Assembly (NCBI GenBank): GCA_030524545.1
Contig: JAUNGM010000004.1
Span: 90,697 to 154,696, forward strand
Origin: Eubacteriales bacterium
GTDB taxonomy: Bacteria; Bacillota; Clostridia; Lachnospirales; Lachnospiraceae
Reading direction: 5' to 3'
Length of the DNA stretch: 64,000 nucleotides
Shown here: positions 22,773 to 31,391 of the stretch, one piece after another
How the letters are laid out: each line of letters begins with the position of its first letter
Position numbering within the stretch: position 1 is the first letter of the stretch
Position numbers and translations under genes: made by a program
Notes under the pieces: generated by a model
Seen by the model: the letters and a program-made list of their open reading frames with translations, nothing else
The model's database searches: none
What the model was told of the DNA's origin: nothing

Positions 22773-23798
22773 TTACACTGCGCCCTTGAAGAACATCGCC
22801 AGATCATCTGCTGTTTTCTTCATATCTGTTGCCATTAATCCCTCAACAAACTCGGAATGAGTGCCATTTTCGCCAAGGTAGTTCAGTATCGGCAGAATAT
22901 TTCCGTTTCCAAGCATATCCCAAGTGAAGATGTAGCCTGCTGACGGTTCATCAATAGACGGAGCATCTGTGGCGTATGCCAGGAGGAAAGCATCCGGATC
23001 GCCAATATAAGACATCTGCGGGGCCTCGCCCATAGCAGCCTTATTCATGATGGAGCGCTGAACAGAAATTCTTTCCATCTCAAACAGCTGCGCCAGTACA
23101 TTCGTGTTGATACTTGCCGGGTTTGCTGTCGATCCGCCATATTTTACTCTTTCCAGAATAGCCGGATGTTTTTTCAGTGCATTATACACATTTACACCCA
23201 GGGCCAGCCTGTTCGGTTTACGTCCTGTCGTTTCCTCCATTTCCGTGCTTTTTTCGTTGACAAAAGCAACCGGATCGGAGTTTCCATTGGAAAATTTGAT
23301 GAACTCTTTTGCTCCCGGGGTGGTGCTGTCTGTACCAGTCTCCTCGTGTCCCCACACTCCAGCCTTGAAGAATTTATTTGCAAAAATGTTATCCTGATGG
23401 ATATTTGCCTTTGCGGAAATCGCTTTGGTTCTCTGCTGTTTCGGGTCCCGGGTAGCCGGTCCCAGTCTTCTTGTGAGATCCGTCTGCCTGATCTGATCGA
23501 TACCCATGATAATCTGATCTACCTGGCAGGCATATGTGTCTGTATGCTCAGAAAGCACTGCCGGATCAACCTTGCCGTATGCCGGCTTTCTCTGCCAGTC
23601 ATCACGCAACAGATCTTCCTTGTCAAAAATGTAATAGTTGTCCGATGATAAAGTCACCGGGCAAATAGGAAAGATTGTCCTTGCGAAATAATTCGCATCG
23701 TTCTGGTAGTATGCCAGCGCCATGTTGGACAATGCTGTATGCGGTCTAAAAGTTCCCTTTGCAATATCTACCTGGATATTTGCTGCTGTTCTTTTCAT
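22773..23798 (-). CDS. Major capsid protein
   Basis: The 341-aa protein resembles the HK97-fold coat proteins of Mu/PBSX-type prophages (QNDANYFARTIFPICPVTLS, RTKAISAKANIHQDNIFANK, KPNRLALGVNVYNALKKHPA, YIFTWDMLGNGN). It follows scaffold and DUF2190 genes, and it has an AGGAGG RBS. It would form the icosahedral shell. No cleavage site could be assigned by eye. Confidence 0.85.
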   Translation of the reverse strand: MKRTAANIQVDIAKGTFRPHTALSNMALAYYQNDANYFARTIFPICPVTLSSDNYYIFDKEDLLRDDWQRKPAYGKVDPAVLSEHTDTYACQVDQIIMGIDQIRQTDLTRRLGPATRDPKQQRTKAISAKANIHQDNIFANKFFKAGVWGHEETGTDSTTPGAKEFIKFSNGNSDPVAFVNEKSTEMEETTGRKPNRLALGVNVYNALKKHPAILERVKYGGSTANPASINTNVLAQLFEMERISVQRSIMNKAAMGEAPQMSYIGDPDAFLLAYATDAPSIDEPSAGYIFTWDMLGNGNILPILNYLGENGTHSEFVEGLMATDMKKTADDLAMFFKGAV

Positions 23799-23823
23799 CT
23801 TAACTTACCTCCTGCTTGTGTTT

Positions 23824-24279
23824 TTACGGCGTATTTGTATCGGATTCTGCGGATGCTTTCTGGTATTTGCAAATCTGCACCCTGCAGTAACCGTCTTTGG
23901 AAACCTTGTTCAAGGCAATTCCTAAAACATAATCACCTTCTGCTGCCGTTGCAGCAAGACCATTTGCTCCCGCTGTCACTTCTGCTCCTTTGGCAATCGC
24001 TGCGCCCGCCACAATATAACCGATATCTTTAATCTGGATATCGACATCGTCACCTTTTGCTACTTTTCCTGATTCAACTCCAGAAATATCATTGTAGCCA
24101 GCTTCAATCAAAGCAACTCCTAAAAGCGGCTTTGTTCCATCTGTAGCCAGGATCACGTTACCCTCTGTGTCGTAAACCATAATTCTGTTCCTGCAGTCCG
24201 CAATTGCCGCTCCAGCCTGCTCAACGATAGTCGGACTCTGGTTAATCAGCGTTCCATTAAAATTTCTATTGTTAGCCAT
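23824..24279 (-). CDS. Capsid decoration protein, DUF2190 family
   Basis: The 151-aa beta-rich protein with ATDGTKPLLGVALIEAGYND, GDDVDIQIKDIGYIVAGAAI and GDYVLGIALNKVSKDGYCRV matches DUF2190, which includes capsid cement proteins. It lies between scaffold and major capsid genes. Expected role: stabilising the expanded head. Confidence 0.8.
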   Translation of the reverse strand: MANNRNFNGTLINQSPTIVEQAGAAIADCRNRIMVYDTEGNVILATDGTKPLLGVALIEAGYNDISGVESGKVAKGDDVDIQIKDIGYIVAGAAIAKGAEVTAGANGLAATAAEGDYVLGIALNKVSKDGYCRVQICKYQKASAESDTNTP

Positions 24280-24297
24280 CTGTCTTTTCCTCCTCTC

Positions 24298-25575
24298 TTA
24301 GAATCTCGCTTCTTCTTCGTATGCCGCCATCAGCTCCGGATTGTCTTCCCAGGCTTTTGCAACCGCATCCGTATAGCTCATTCCGGGATCTTTCTCAATA
24401 TAGCCCTTTGCAATGCTGCTGATTTTTGCCTCTGCAGAATTTTCATTGGCCGGATATGAAGGTGTCGGTCTGTATCCGGATTTTCCGATTTCAGCAAATG
24501 CACCTGACTTCTCTACCGCAGATTTGGCATCGTCCAGAGCGGCGATCAGCTGATTGTACGCATCCCCTCCGGCAGCTTTAACGCTCTTAAGCACCGGATA
24601 AAGCTCATCTTCTTTCTTTCCGATGATTTCATAACTTTTCGCCACCTCACGAAGTTCCTTCTCTTCCGTCTGCTCACGGAATTTTCTCAAGGCTTCAATC
24701 TCTGCTTTTACCGCCGGATGCAGTCCCTTGTAAATATCTTCCTGCCCGTCTGCTGTTTGAGGGGATGTGCTAAGCCCCAATGTCTGGAGTGCTTTTTTCA
24801 CAGCATCGTCCTCTTTCCCTTCCTTTCCTTCTTTGACGGTCTCTTTTGCCTCCTCCTTCGTTTCTTCTCCGGATGCACTCTTATCAATGCCATAGCGTTT
24901 TTCGAGATCTTCCAGGAATAATCTTTCAGCATTTGTCAGCTTACTTTTGTCGATCTTGCTCATTTCATCTTCTCCTTTCATGTTTTCTTTTTTAACAGGT
25001 TCACTTGCTGCAGGCCCGGGATCAGCTTTTTCGATTGTCTCGGCCAATCTGCTGTAAACAGACTTCATAATTTCTAATTCTTCCGCTGTGACTTCTTCCG
25101 TATTTTTCGTTATACCTACGGCTTTTCCACTGGACCATTGACCGATAGACTCCTTCATCATTGTGCAGAAGTCCTCCAGGCTTTCCAGCATAGCATTAGA
25201 AGCTCCAGTGCTGTCCAGCTCTTCATCCCATGCGATAGAGCAGAGGGAAGAATGAAGGGCATAGCAGATATCCCACATTTCATCAACAATCTTCTGATTC
25301 TTCCGCTGGTTCATCTTCTCAGCAAAAGTTTCCGATCCGCCTTTCTCAATTTCTTCTACTGCGCTGTTGATTTCCTCCGGTTTCAAGCCGGCCATCTTTG
25401 CAATAGCACTGAGTAGGCGTTTCAAGACTCCATTTTCTTCGGTCTCTGCTGTCTCGTACCCCTTTCCTGCTGCTTCATCCTTGCGTTTAAACAATTTGAT
25501 ATGCGCATCAGGATTGGCTCCCTGATCTACAAAGTCAACCTTTGTTACTTTGAGATTTTTTAATTTTGTTGCCAT
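24298..25575 (-). CDS. Scaffold-like protein (C-terminal half of XkdF type)
   Basis: About 425 aa from ATG 25575 (AGGAGG RBS). The N-terminus VTKVDFVDQGANPDAHIKLF matches the VSLVDxGAN segment that starts XkdF-like proteins. The rest is Lys/Glu-rich coiled coil (~200-350), and the C-terminus ends SYTDAVAKAWEDNPELMAAY, typical of capsid scaffolds. In PBSX, protease and scaffold parts are one polypeptide; here the protease is a separate upstream gene separated by 166 bp with a terminator-like hairpin. An internal start within the gene for a shorter scaffold is possible (ATG before SKIDKSKLTNAERL, with AAGGAGA nearby). Confidence 0.75.
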   Translation of the reverse strand: MATKLKNLKVTKVDFVDQGANPDAHIKLFKRKDEAAGKGYETAETEENGVLKRLLSAIAKMAGLKPEEINSAVEEIEKGGSETFAEKMNQRKNQKIVDEMWDICYALHSSLCSIAWDEELDSTGASNAMLESLEDFCTMMKESIGQWSSGKAVGITKNTEEVTAEELEIMKSVYSRLAETIEKADPGPAASEPVKKENMKGEDEMSKIDKSKLTNAERLFLEDLEKRYGIDKSASGEETKEEAKETVKEGKEGKEDDAVKKALQTLGLSTSPQTADGQEDIYKGLHPAVKAEIEALRKFREQTEEKELREVAKSYEIIGKKEDELYPVLKSVKAAGGDAYNQLIAALDDAKSAVEKSGAFAEIGKSGYRPTPSYPANENSAEAKISSIAKGYIEKDPGMSYTDAVAKAWEDNPELMAAYEEEARF

Positions 25576-25605
25576 GCAGTTCCTCCTTTCTTTGAATTTA
25601 TAATG

Positions 25606-25629
25606 CAAAAAGACACCCTGGCGGATGTC
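25606..25629 (-). terminator. Terminator-like hairpin between protease and scaffold genes
   Basis: On the minus strand GACATCC pairs with GGGTGTC across GCCA, followed by TTTTTG. It lies in a 166-bp intergenic gap (25576-25741), long for this tightly packed operon. A second inverted repeat, ACCTATG/CATAGGT, lies about 30 bp upstream on the transcript. Partial termination or an internal promoter downstream would uncouple protease from scaffold and capsid dosage. Confidence 0.55.
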
Positions 25630-25741
25630 CCTCTGATTATCTGCAAATTCCCCTTAAAAAGGGCTACCTATGCCTTTTTACAGTCTTCATAGGTATAGTT
25701 GATAGGTTTAGTGCGCTGAAAAACTCAATACGCCCCTGTTT

Positions 25742-26230
25742 TTACCCGGCATTTTCATCTTCTACCTCAACTCTTTCTGCCTCTCCCTCTATAGAGAACA
25801 TTGGATATGTGCCATCTTTGACCTTTTCCCATACATCAGGATCAGTCACCTTAAACCCAATCCACCAGCCAACAGGAAGTGTTTCTTCCGGTATTCCCAT
25901 TGCTTGCAGCTTCTCTTTTGTGAAGACTACACTTTCAACCAGAACTGCTGCCCCGCCTCTTTCGTGCATTTCCCCACCTTCACGGTAAAGCTCTACAAAA
26001 TTGTATGCGGCATTCTCTAACTCTTCCGGTTCTACAATATCCTCCTGCCAGTCCTCTACTATTTCACCATTGGAACGGATGGACACGTTGGCCCATCCAA
26101 AAGCAAGCATTTTATCATCATCAGATTTTGTAATCCGGAATCTGCCCTTAATTACTGATTTCGGGGATTCTCTCGGCCTCGGCTCTGCTTTTTTACTTGA
26201 TTTTTGTATAAATTCGGAAAATCTTCGCAT
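25742..26230 (-). CDS. Prohead protease, XkdF/S78_2 type
   Basis: The 162-aa protein contains RFRITKSDDDKMLAFGWANV, EPEELENAAYNFVELYREGG, MHERGG (candidate active-site His) and GWWIGFKVTDPDVWEKVKDG followed by FSIEGEAERV, all typical of the XkdF N-terminal (peptidase S78_2) domain. It matures the capsid by removing the scaffold. The expected catalytic Ser lies in the MFSIEGEA segment. Confidence 0.85.
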   Translation of the reverse strand: MRRFSEFIQKSSKKAEPRPRESPKSVIKGRFRITKSDDDKMLAFGWANVSIRSNGEIVEDWQEDIVEPEELENAAYNFVELYREGGEMHERGGAAVLVESVVFTKEKLQAMGIPEETLPVGWWIGFKVTDPDVWEKVKDGTYPMFSIEGEAERVEVEDENAG

Positions 26231-26248
26231 ATCTCTTACCTTCTTTCC

Positions 26249-27199
26249 TTAAAATGTCGGCAATCCAATCTCAATATATTCAACAGCACACGCACATTTG
26301 GGATGTGCTGGCGGGAGCATCTTCTGTCCAACAAACAGCAATCGACCTTTGAAATCAAAATTATCATCCATTTCGATTTCAGTTCCATCCAAGGCAGCAC
26401 AGGTAGGACAAACAGCATCGTCCCCTGAAGTAATCCAGCGTTTTTTCATGGTTCCCAGCAAACCGTCTTCCTGTGCTTGTCTTACTCCCTGATCCGCTCC
26501 TCTGTTGTACGCAAATTCTAACTCCGTCTGAGCAATCGTATATGCTCTCTGTCGGTGTTTCTTCTCTGCATACTTCTGAGCCGCATCCAGTGCCTTTTTC
26601 CGGACATTTTCCGGTTTCATTCTTGGATGCTCGGTTTTCAAGTTATCTACCACTTTGTCATATAGCCTCATGGTAGCTTTTGCATCTCCATCTGTCAGGC
26701 CAATGCACGGACGTATAAGCCTTGCCAATTCATCGACTGTATGCTCCTCAACCACCTTCTTCGCAAGAAGTGATCGCATGGCCTTCTTCTGCTCTGCAGT
26801 GCATGAAGTTACAAATTCCGCCCCTCTCTCTTTTATCCAGTTTGCAATTCCGGGATTCTGCGTATTGATGCTGAATGACAGACTATCGAATATAGGCTGC
26901 CCTGCCGGACCTGCTGCCATCGCTTTTTCCCATATCGGCGTCAGTTTTTCAGCAACCAGTACCGAATAATCTTGTTGCCACTCTTCAAACTGTTTCTGGC
27001 TGAGTGAGCCTTCTTTTACCGCATCCCTTAATTCGTGGTAGGTTATCGCATTTCTCTGATCTTCCCAAAAACTGTACAGAATTTCTGCAGGTTCGTCTGT
27101 GTTCTGATCCAGAAATCGTTTCAGCCTATCAAGAATTTCCTGTGCATTTTTACTCCTTCTTTTTTTCAGACGGTGCGGGGGTCTTATGAGGAATGTCAT
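26249..27199 (-). CDS. Mu gpF-like minor head protein
   Basis: The 316-aa protein has the Mu-F head-morphogenesis C-terminal domain: RAYTIAQTELEFAYNRGADQ, WITSGDDAVCPTCAALDG and PPAHPKCACAVEYIEIG. Paired Cys plus His-Pro-x-Cys-x-Cys probably bind zinc. It is packed in low copy near the portal. It overlaps the portal gene by 4 nt. Confidence 0.9.
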   Translation of the reverse strand: MTFLIRPPHRLKKRRSKNAQEILDRLKRFLDQNTDEPAEILYSFWEDQRNAITYHELRDAVKEGSLSQKQFEEWQQDYSVLVAEKLTPIWEKAMAAGPAGQPIFDSLSFSINTQNPGIANWIKERGAEFVTSCTAEQKKAMRSLLAKKVVEEHTVDELARLIRPCIGLTDGDAKATMRLYDKVVDNLKTEHPRMKPENVRKKALDAAQKYAEKKHRQRAYTIAQTELEFAYNRGADQGVRQAQEDGLLGTMKKRWITSGDDAVCPTCAALDGTEIEMDDNFDFKGRLLFVGQKMLPPAHPKCACAVEYIEIGLPTF

Positions 27200-28602
27200 A
27201 CTACCACTCTCCCTAAGCGTTTTTTAGCTGCCTCTATCTCTTCTTCGGATATTTCTTCGCTTTCCTCTTCCGGACTCTTGCCTGCGGCTGATTCCGGCTC
27301 TGGCGGCTCATTCTGATTCTGCTGCTTTTCTCTCTTTGCATCAATCTCCCTGGTGTCTTCTGTTTTTTCCGGGAGTTTAGCAATCTGACGGGCGTAATCT
27401 TCGAGGGCATCATCCGGAACCAGTACGCCAATGCTTACCATATCCTTGATATATGCACCGACTTTTGCTATATCCGCATCCTCAATATCACCATGCGTCA
27501 ACTTCGGATAATCGGTAATGCCGGCAAAATGATCTCCGTTTATGTCAATCAAATTTGGTATGCCCTGGCTATTGAACGTCTCTGCAATAATGTCCAGATA
27601 TGCTCCGCAGGCCATCGCAAACAGTTCTGTCTTGTCAGAACTCAAAGCCCAAGAACCATTTTGCTGATGCCCGAGGAAAATAAAATCAGCCAGGACAGTC
27701 ATTGCTATTCTGGTATCATACCGATCTATAATCGCATTGGTATCAAACTGCCTTGTGCCTCCGGAACTCAAAAGCTCCAGTTTGAAATTTCCCGGAAGGA
27801 CAACGCCCTCTTTTTCATCTCGCCGAATCTGACGCACCATCTCTTCCAGTCCTGCCAGAATTTTTGCAATGTGTTCATCCTCGGTATTCCAGATATCCAG
27901 ATCTTCGGGTGCATATATGACTGGCAATCCAGCCAGGTCTCTCTCGATACCAATTCCCTCAATCTCCTGTATTCTCCTCTTGAAATACCAAGAGCGATAG
28001 GCATTTCTCAAAATGCTTCTGCCCTCTGGATTGTCTTTTCTGGCTTTGGTTCTGAATAACATGGCTTTGCTTAACGGTATCGTAAGCAGTCCGAAATCCG
28101 GCGGCGGCATTTGCGTCATTCCAATTAGGTTGTCTGCTTCGTCATACTCCCACCGATACAAAGTTTCCTGTGATCTAATAGGCAATTTCGCCCATCCAAT
28201 CAGGCCATCTTCAAACTTACTTCTGGTTCTGGTGTCTTTGGTATTCCCCATCCGTCGCTTATAGACAATTTCATGGAAACTCCAGCCGTAAACGAGGAAG
28301 GACAGAATTTCAGAAACCGTATCAACCCATGTTGTCTGCATATCATCCATGCAAGATTGCACAAATTCTGCAGCCTCCTTGTCCTTTGCAGAACCGCCTC
28401 CAGGTTCTACCGTCCACGCAGTCTGCCTCACCAGCATTTCAATCGCATAAAGAATGGCTCCTACCACATCGTCATTCTCCGACATTTCCCGGTATACTTC
28501 TATTCCTTTGTAACCTCTAAGCTCAGGCAGAAACTCCTCATAAATAACTCCGCCATACCGTCTCTGTCCGATACGTCCTATTTCTTTTCTGTTGCTCGCC
28601 AT
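27196..28602 (-). CDS. Portal protein, DUF935/Mu gp29 type
   Basis: The 468-aa protein matches the Mu-like portal family: YREMSENDDVVGAILYAIEM, RQTAWTVEPGGGS, FLVYGWSFHEIVYKRR, KARKDNPEGRSILRNAYRSW and KEGVVLPGNFKLELLSSGG. A disordered acidic C-terminus follows (~410-468). It forms the dodecameric ring through which DNA enters and leaves. It starts 11 bp after the terminase gene. Confidence 0.9.
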   Translation of the reverse strand: MASNRKEIGRIGQRRYGGVIYEEFLPELRGYKGIEVYREMSENDDVVGAILYAIEMLVRQTAWTVEPGGGSAKDKEAAEFVQSCMDDMQTTWVDTVSEILSFLVYGWSFHEIVYKRRMGNTKDTRTRSKFEDGLIGWAKLPIRSQETLYRWEYDEADNLIGMTQMPPPDFGLLTIPLSKAMLFRTKARKDNPEGRSILRNAYRSWYFKRRIQEIEGIGIERDLAGLPVIYAPEDLDIWNTEDEHIAKILAGLEEMVRQIRRDEKEGVVLPGNFKLELLSSGGTRQFDTNAIIDRYDTRIAMTVLADFIFLGHQQNGSWALSSDKTELFAMACGAYLDIIAETFNSQGIPNLIDINGDHFAGITDYPKLTHGDIEDADIAKVGAYIKDMVSIGVLVPDDALEDYARQIAKLPEKTEDTREIDAKREKQQNQNEPPEPESAAGKSPEEESEEISEEEIEAAKKRLGRVVV

Positions 28603-28613
28603 CTGTTCTCACC

Positions 28614-30020
28614 TCACTTTCTCCAATAACTGTTCTTGTTAAGCGTATCTTTAGGTGGTGCCGAGTAGGTTGCTCCATTCTCAATCTCATTGAAAGCAGA
28701 ACTGCTACCATCCACCATATCCTTAAATTTTGATTCCGGGAACGACTCCAGCTGATTGAAATACATTTCATTCCAGTCCGCTATGAGAACATCTACGTTT
28801 CCCGCTTGCCATTGAGCTGCAAAAGGTTCTGCTCTGGATTCTTTGCTTCCAGACTCACCTATCGTTTTTACCAGGAACCCCGACAACATTTTGGTATACG
28901 ACTGCGCTTGCTCTTTTCCTGCCTGCCCTGGGTCCTGTGGAAGTCTTTCAATCACTCTTCCGTATTTTGCCTTATCTGCCTGTGCAGTCATTTTGATAAG
29001 TTTTCGCACATCTGAAGCAGCCAATCTCTTATTTATGACATCTGCCACAATGTAGCGTCCGTTCTTACGCTTTCCTATCAGCACGCCCGCTGTATATGCC
29101 GGATCACCGTCTTCATCTTCGCTTGTTGCTGCCAAGTCCCAACCTCTGCACCAAGAAATAACATCCTTGGGGATCTCATCCAGCATTGCGCCAACTTGGA
29201 CTCTTCTGAAATACAAGCCGGCCGCTGCCTTAATCTTCCAGTTGCCCTTTAACAGACGTTCTCTTTCAACCGTGGGAAGTGCTTTCAGGTTCGCCAAATA
29301 TCCGGGGTCTATTTCCATCAAGATTTTGTTATCCTGCAGTGTGCTGGCTATAAACGTCACGCTTTTTACATCTCTCGCATCATGCCCTTGTTCCACCAGC
29401 TCTTCTTTCGAATCAGCCCATATGATTTCATCATTCACCCGGATCATGTATCGGATAACGCCACTTCTTTCCGGTATCGGATAGCCTGTCTCCTGGTTGA
29501 TCCACCACTTGATGAATTCAGCTACCCAACTGTCTGCATCCGGATTGCAAGTGGCCCTTATGTACGGAGCTACGCCGGAATCAGTACGGTTTCTGGAGAA
29601 CATATAAAAAAACTGATACTTCGTAAAATGTGTCAGCTCGTCAAATGCTATCATTGCAATCTGCGATCCTTGCCAATCAAGGCAATCAGCGTCACTTCCC
29701 AGGTGTGCAAAATTAACCGATGCGCCGCTTTTAAACTTCCAATGTAGTTTAGGTGTCTTGCGTGGATATGAACCTTGCACGAGGCTATAAATCTTTCCAG
29801 AACTATCCCATAATCCTCCTGGAGCAGTAACCTGGGTGTAGTTGCTTCGGAAGATCACGGCATTATAATTTTTATTCTTCATATGCCGGAGCGGTTCAAG
29901 CAGCAATCCAAACGTCTTCCCTCCACCGGCAGCTCCTCCGTAAATGCAAACATCCGCAGATGTCGCAAGGAATCTCTCCTGCGGTCCTTTCTGCGGTCCT
30001 ATTCTGATTATTTTCCCCAT
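28614..30020 (-). CDS. terL: Terminase large subunit
   Basis: The 468-aa packaging ATPase/nuclease has Walker A GGAAGGGKT near residue 30, Walker B MIAFDELTH, coupling segment FIASTLQDN, and an RNase-H-like nuclease domain with WDLAATSEDEDGDPAYTAGV, then ERLPQDPGQAGKEQA, and a late acidic residue at NVDVLIADWNE. It cuts concatemers and pumps DNA into the head. It overlaps terS by 1 nt. Confidence 0.95.
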   Translation of the reverse strand: MGKIIRIGPQKGPQERFLATSADVCIYGGAAGGGKTFGLLLEPLRHMKNKNYNAVIFRSNYTQVTAPGGLWDSSGKIYSLVQGSYPRKTPKLHWKFKSGASVNFAHLGSDADCLDWQGSQIAMIAFDELTHFTKYQFFYMFSRNRTDSGVAPYIRATCNPDADSWVAEFIKWWINQETGYPIPERSGVIRYMIRVNDEIIWADSKEELVEQGHDARDVKSVTFIASTLQDNKILMEIDPGYLANLKALPTVERERLLKGNWKIKAAAGLYFRRVQVGAMLDEIPKDVISWCRGWDLAATSEDEDGDPAYTAGVLIGKRKNGRYIVADVINKRLAASDVRKLIKMTAQADKAKYGRVIERLPQDPGQAGKEQAQSYTKMLSGFLVKTIGESGSKESRAEPFAAQWQAGNVDVLIADWNEMYFNQLESFPESKFKDMVDGSSSAFNEIENGATYSAPPKDTLNKNSYWRK

Positions 30021-30478
30021 CAGCCATCCCTCCCATTATCCGGAAGATAAAACTGCACCTGGTCTTCATCACCTGTTGTTTCCGGTATAAATTCCGGTCT
30101 ATCCTGCCATCTGTCTCTCTGTCTGTTTTTCAACCAGAAGCACTGTGCTCCAACATCTGGGGGAACGTGTTTCTTGATTTTCTCGACTTTGACAGGTTTT
30201 ATATTTCCTTCTTTGTCGTACTCAACAATTCTCTTTTCTTCCTCGTACTCATACCCGGTCGCTCTCTGATATAAACTCCTCACTACTTTTGCATCGGATA
30301 CTCCTTTTCCCTGTGCCAGAGCTACGCCGAAACTCTCATGGTCCTTACTCCATCGGATAATCGTCCGTTTGGAAACTCCCATTGCCTTTGCGATTTCCTC
30401 ATTGGTAGCTCCCATAGCAGCCAAAGACCACGCCCAGTCATCGTGATAGTCTGGATTGTATTTGACCTTAGCTGCCAT
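30020..30478 (-). CDS. terS: Terminase small subunit
   Basis: The 152-aa protein has an N-terminal helix-turn-helix (AAMGATNEEIAKAMGVSKRTI) for recognising the packaging site, a central helical part (VVRSLYQRATGYEYEEEKRI) and a C-terminal tail with AQCFWLKNRQRDRWQD, a conserved TerS segment. It lies directly upstream of terL. Confidence 0.9.
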   Translation of the reverse strand: MAAKVKYNPDYHDDWAWSLAAMGATNEEIAKAMGVSKRTIIRWSKDHESFGVALAQGKGVSDAKVVRSLYQRATGYEYEEEKRIVEYDKEGNIKPVKVEKIKKHVPPDVGAQCFWLKNRQRDRWQDRPEFIPETTGDEDQVQFYLPDNGRDG

Positions 30479-30485
30479 GCCTTAT

Positions 30486-31391
30486 CTACTTTCCACTCAG
30501 ATAATCAGCGCAAAGGTATTCGATTAACTGCCATTTGTTCTTGCTTGTGATTGTCCCGTCCTTCTCAGCTTTCTTTATGGCCTGTTTTATAACCTCAGCT
30601 GATTCAGACGGTATGGCACTGCTCCCAAACAGCTTTGTAAGATAGGTCCAGTCTTCATCCTCGTTGAAGCCAACAGCATCCATCTTCTCATTGACAGTCT
30701 CAATCATCGAATGAACTGCGGCGCCTACATTTCGGATGTCTGTAAACTTCTGGTACTTATCCAATGTCTCTACAAATCGTTTGCATTGCTCGTATGCGGC
30801 TACTCCGATAATTTCAGCACCGGAATTCTGTAAGTTCTTCAACAGCACATCCATATCGCTGATCTGGTGCGGCAAGAACGCAAACGTAATATTCTTAAAA
30901 TCAAAATGAACCGCAGGGGATGCCAGCTTATCGTACTGCTCCAGCGGTTCTTCCATGATGTCTTTTCCGATAAAACTTTCCAGCATATCGTCAACATCGG
31001 TGATCATCTTCACAATTTCTCTCAGTGTAGAATCATCATCAAATCCTGCAATCGCATTGTGGGCCAGCTGCTTTGCCGCAATCTGGCTTCTTGTTAATCC
31101 GCTCACATCCAGAATGACGATGATCTCTTTCATTCCCGCTGCTCTCGCAGACTTAATGCGGTGATGTCCGGACACAATTTCCAGCTTATCATCAACCAGT
31201 ACCAGGAATGGCAGACTTTCCAGCTGTCCTCTTTTCTTGATGTTCGCTGTCAGCTGATCCTGCATTTCATTTTTCATCACACGTGCATTGATGTCCTGCT
31301 CCTTCATGTTATCTATCTGGACTTTTGCAATCACCAGACCGGACCCCATGTCATATATTACTTCATAGCCTTTGCTCTGTTCTCCTGCCAT
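30486..31391 (-). CDS. ParB-like nuclease-domain protein, partner of a DNA methyltransferase
   Basis: About 301 aa from ATG 31391 (RBS GGGAG). Residues ~30-130 form a ParB/sulfiredoxin-type domain with MQDQLTANIKKRGQLESLPF and the signature EIVSGHHRIKSARAAGMKEI. The C-terminal ~170 aa are helical with no motif recognised. In phages such ParB-like proteins commonly sit beside methyltransferases and terminase and are thought to act in DNA modification or as sequence-specific DNA enzymes. Its start lies within the end of the methyltransferase gene (34-nt overlap), so the two are coupled. Confidence 0.75.
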   Translation of the reverse strand: MAGEQSKGYEVIYDMGSGLVIAKVQIDNMKEQDINARVMKNEMQDQLTANIKKRGQLESLPFLVLVDDKLEIVSGHHRIKSARAAGMKEIIVILDVSGLTRSQIAAKQLAHNAIAGFDDDSTLREIVKMITDVDDMLESFIGKDIMEEPLEQYDKLASPAVHFDFKNITFAFLPHQISDMDVLLKNLQNSGAEIIGVAAYEQCKRFVETLDKYQKFTDIRNVGAAVHSMIETVNEKMDAVGFNEDEDWTYLTKLFGSSAIPSESAEVIKQAIKKAEKDGTITSKNKWQLIEYLCADYLSGK

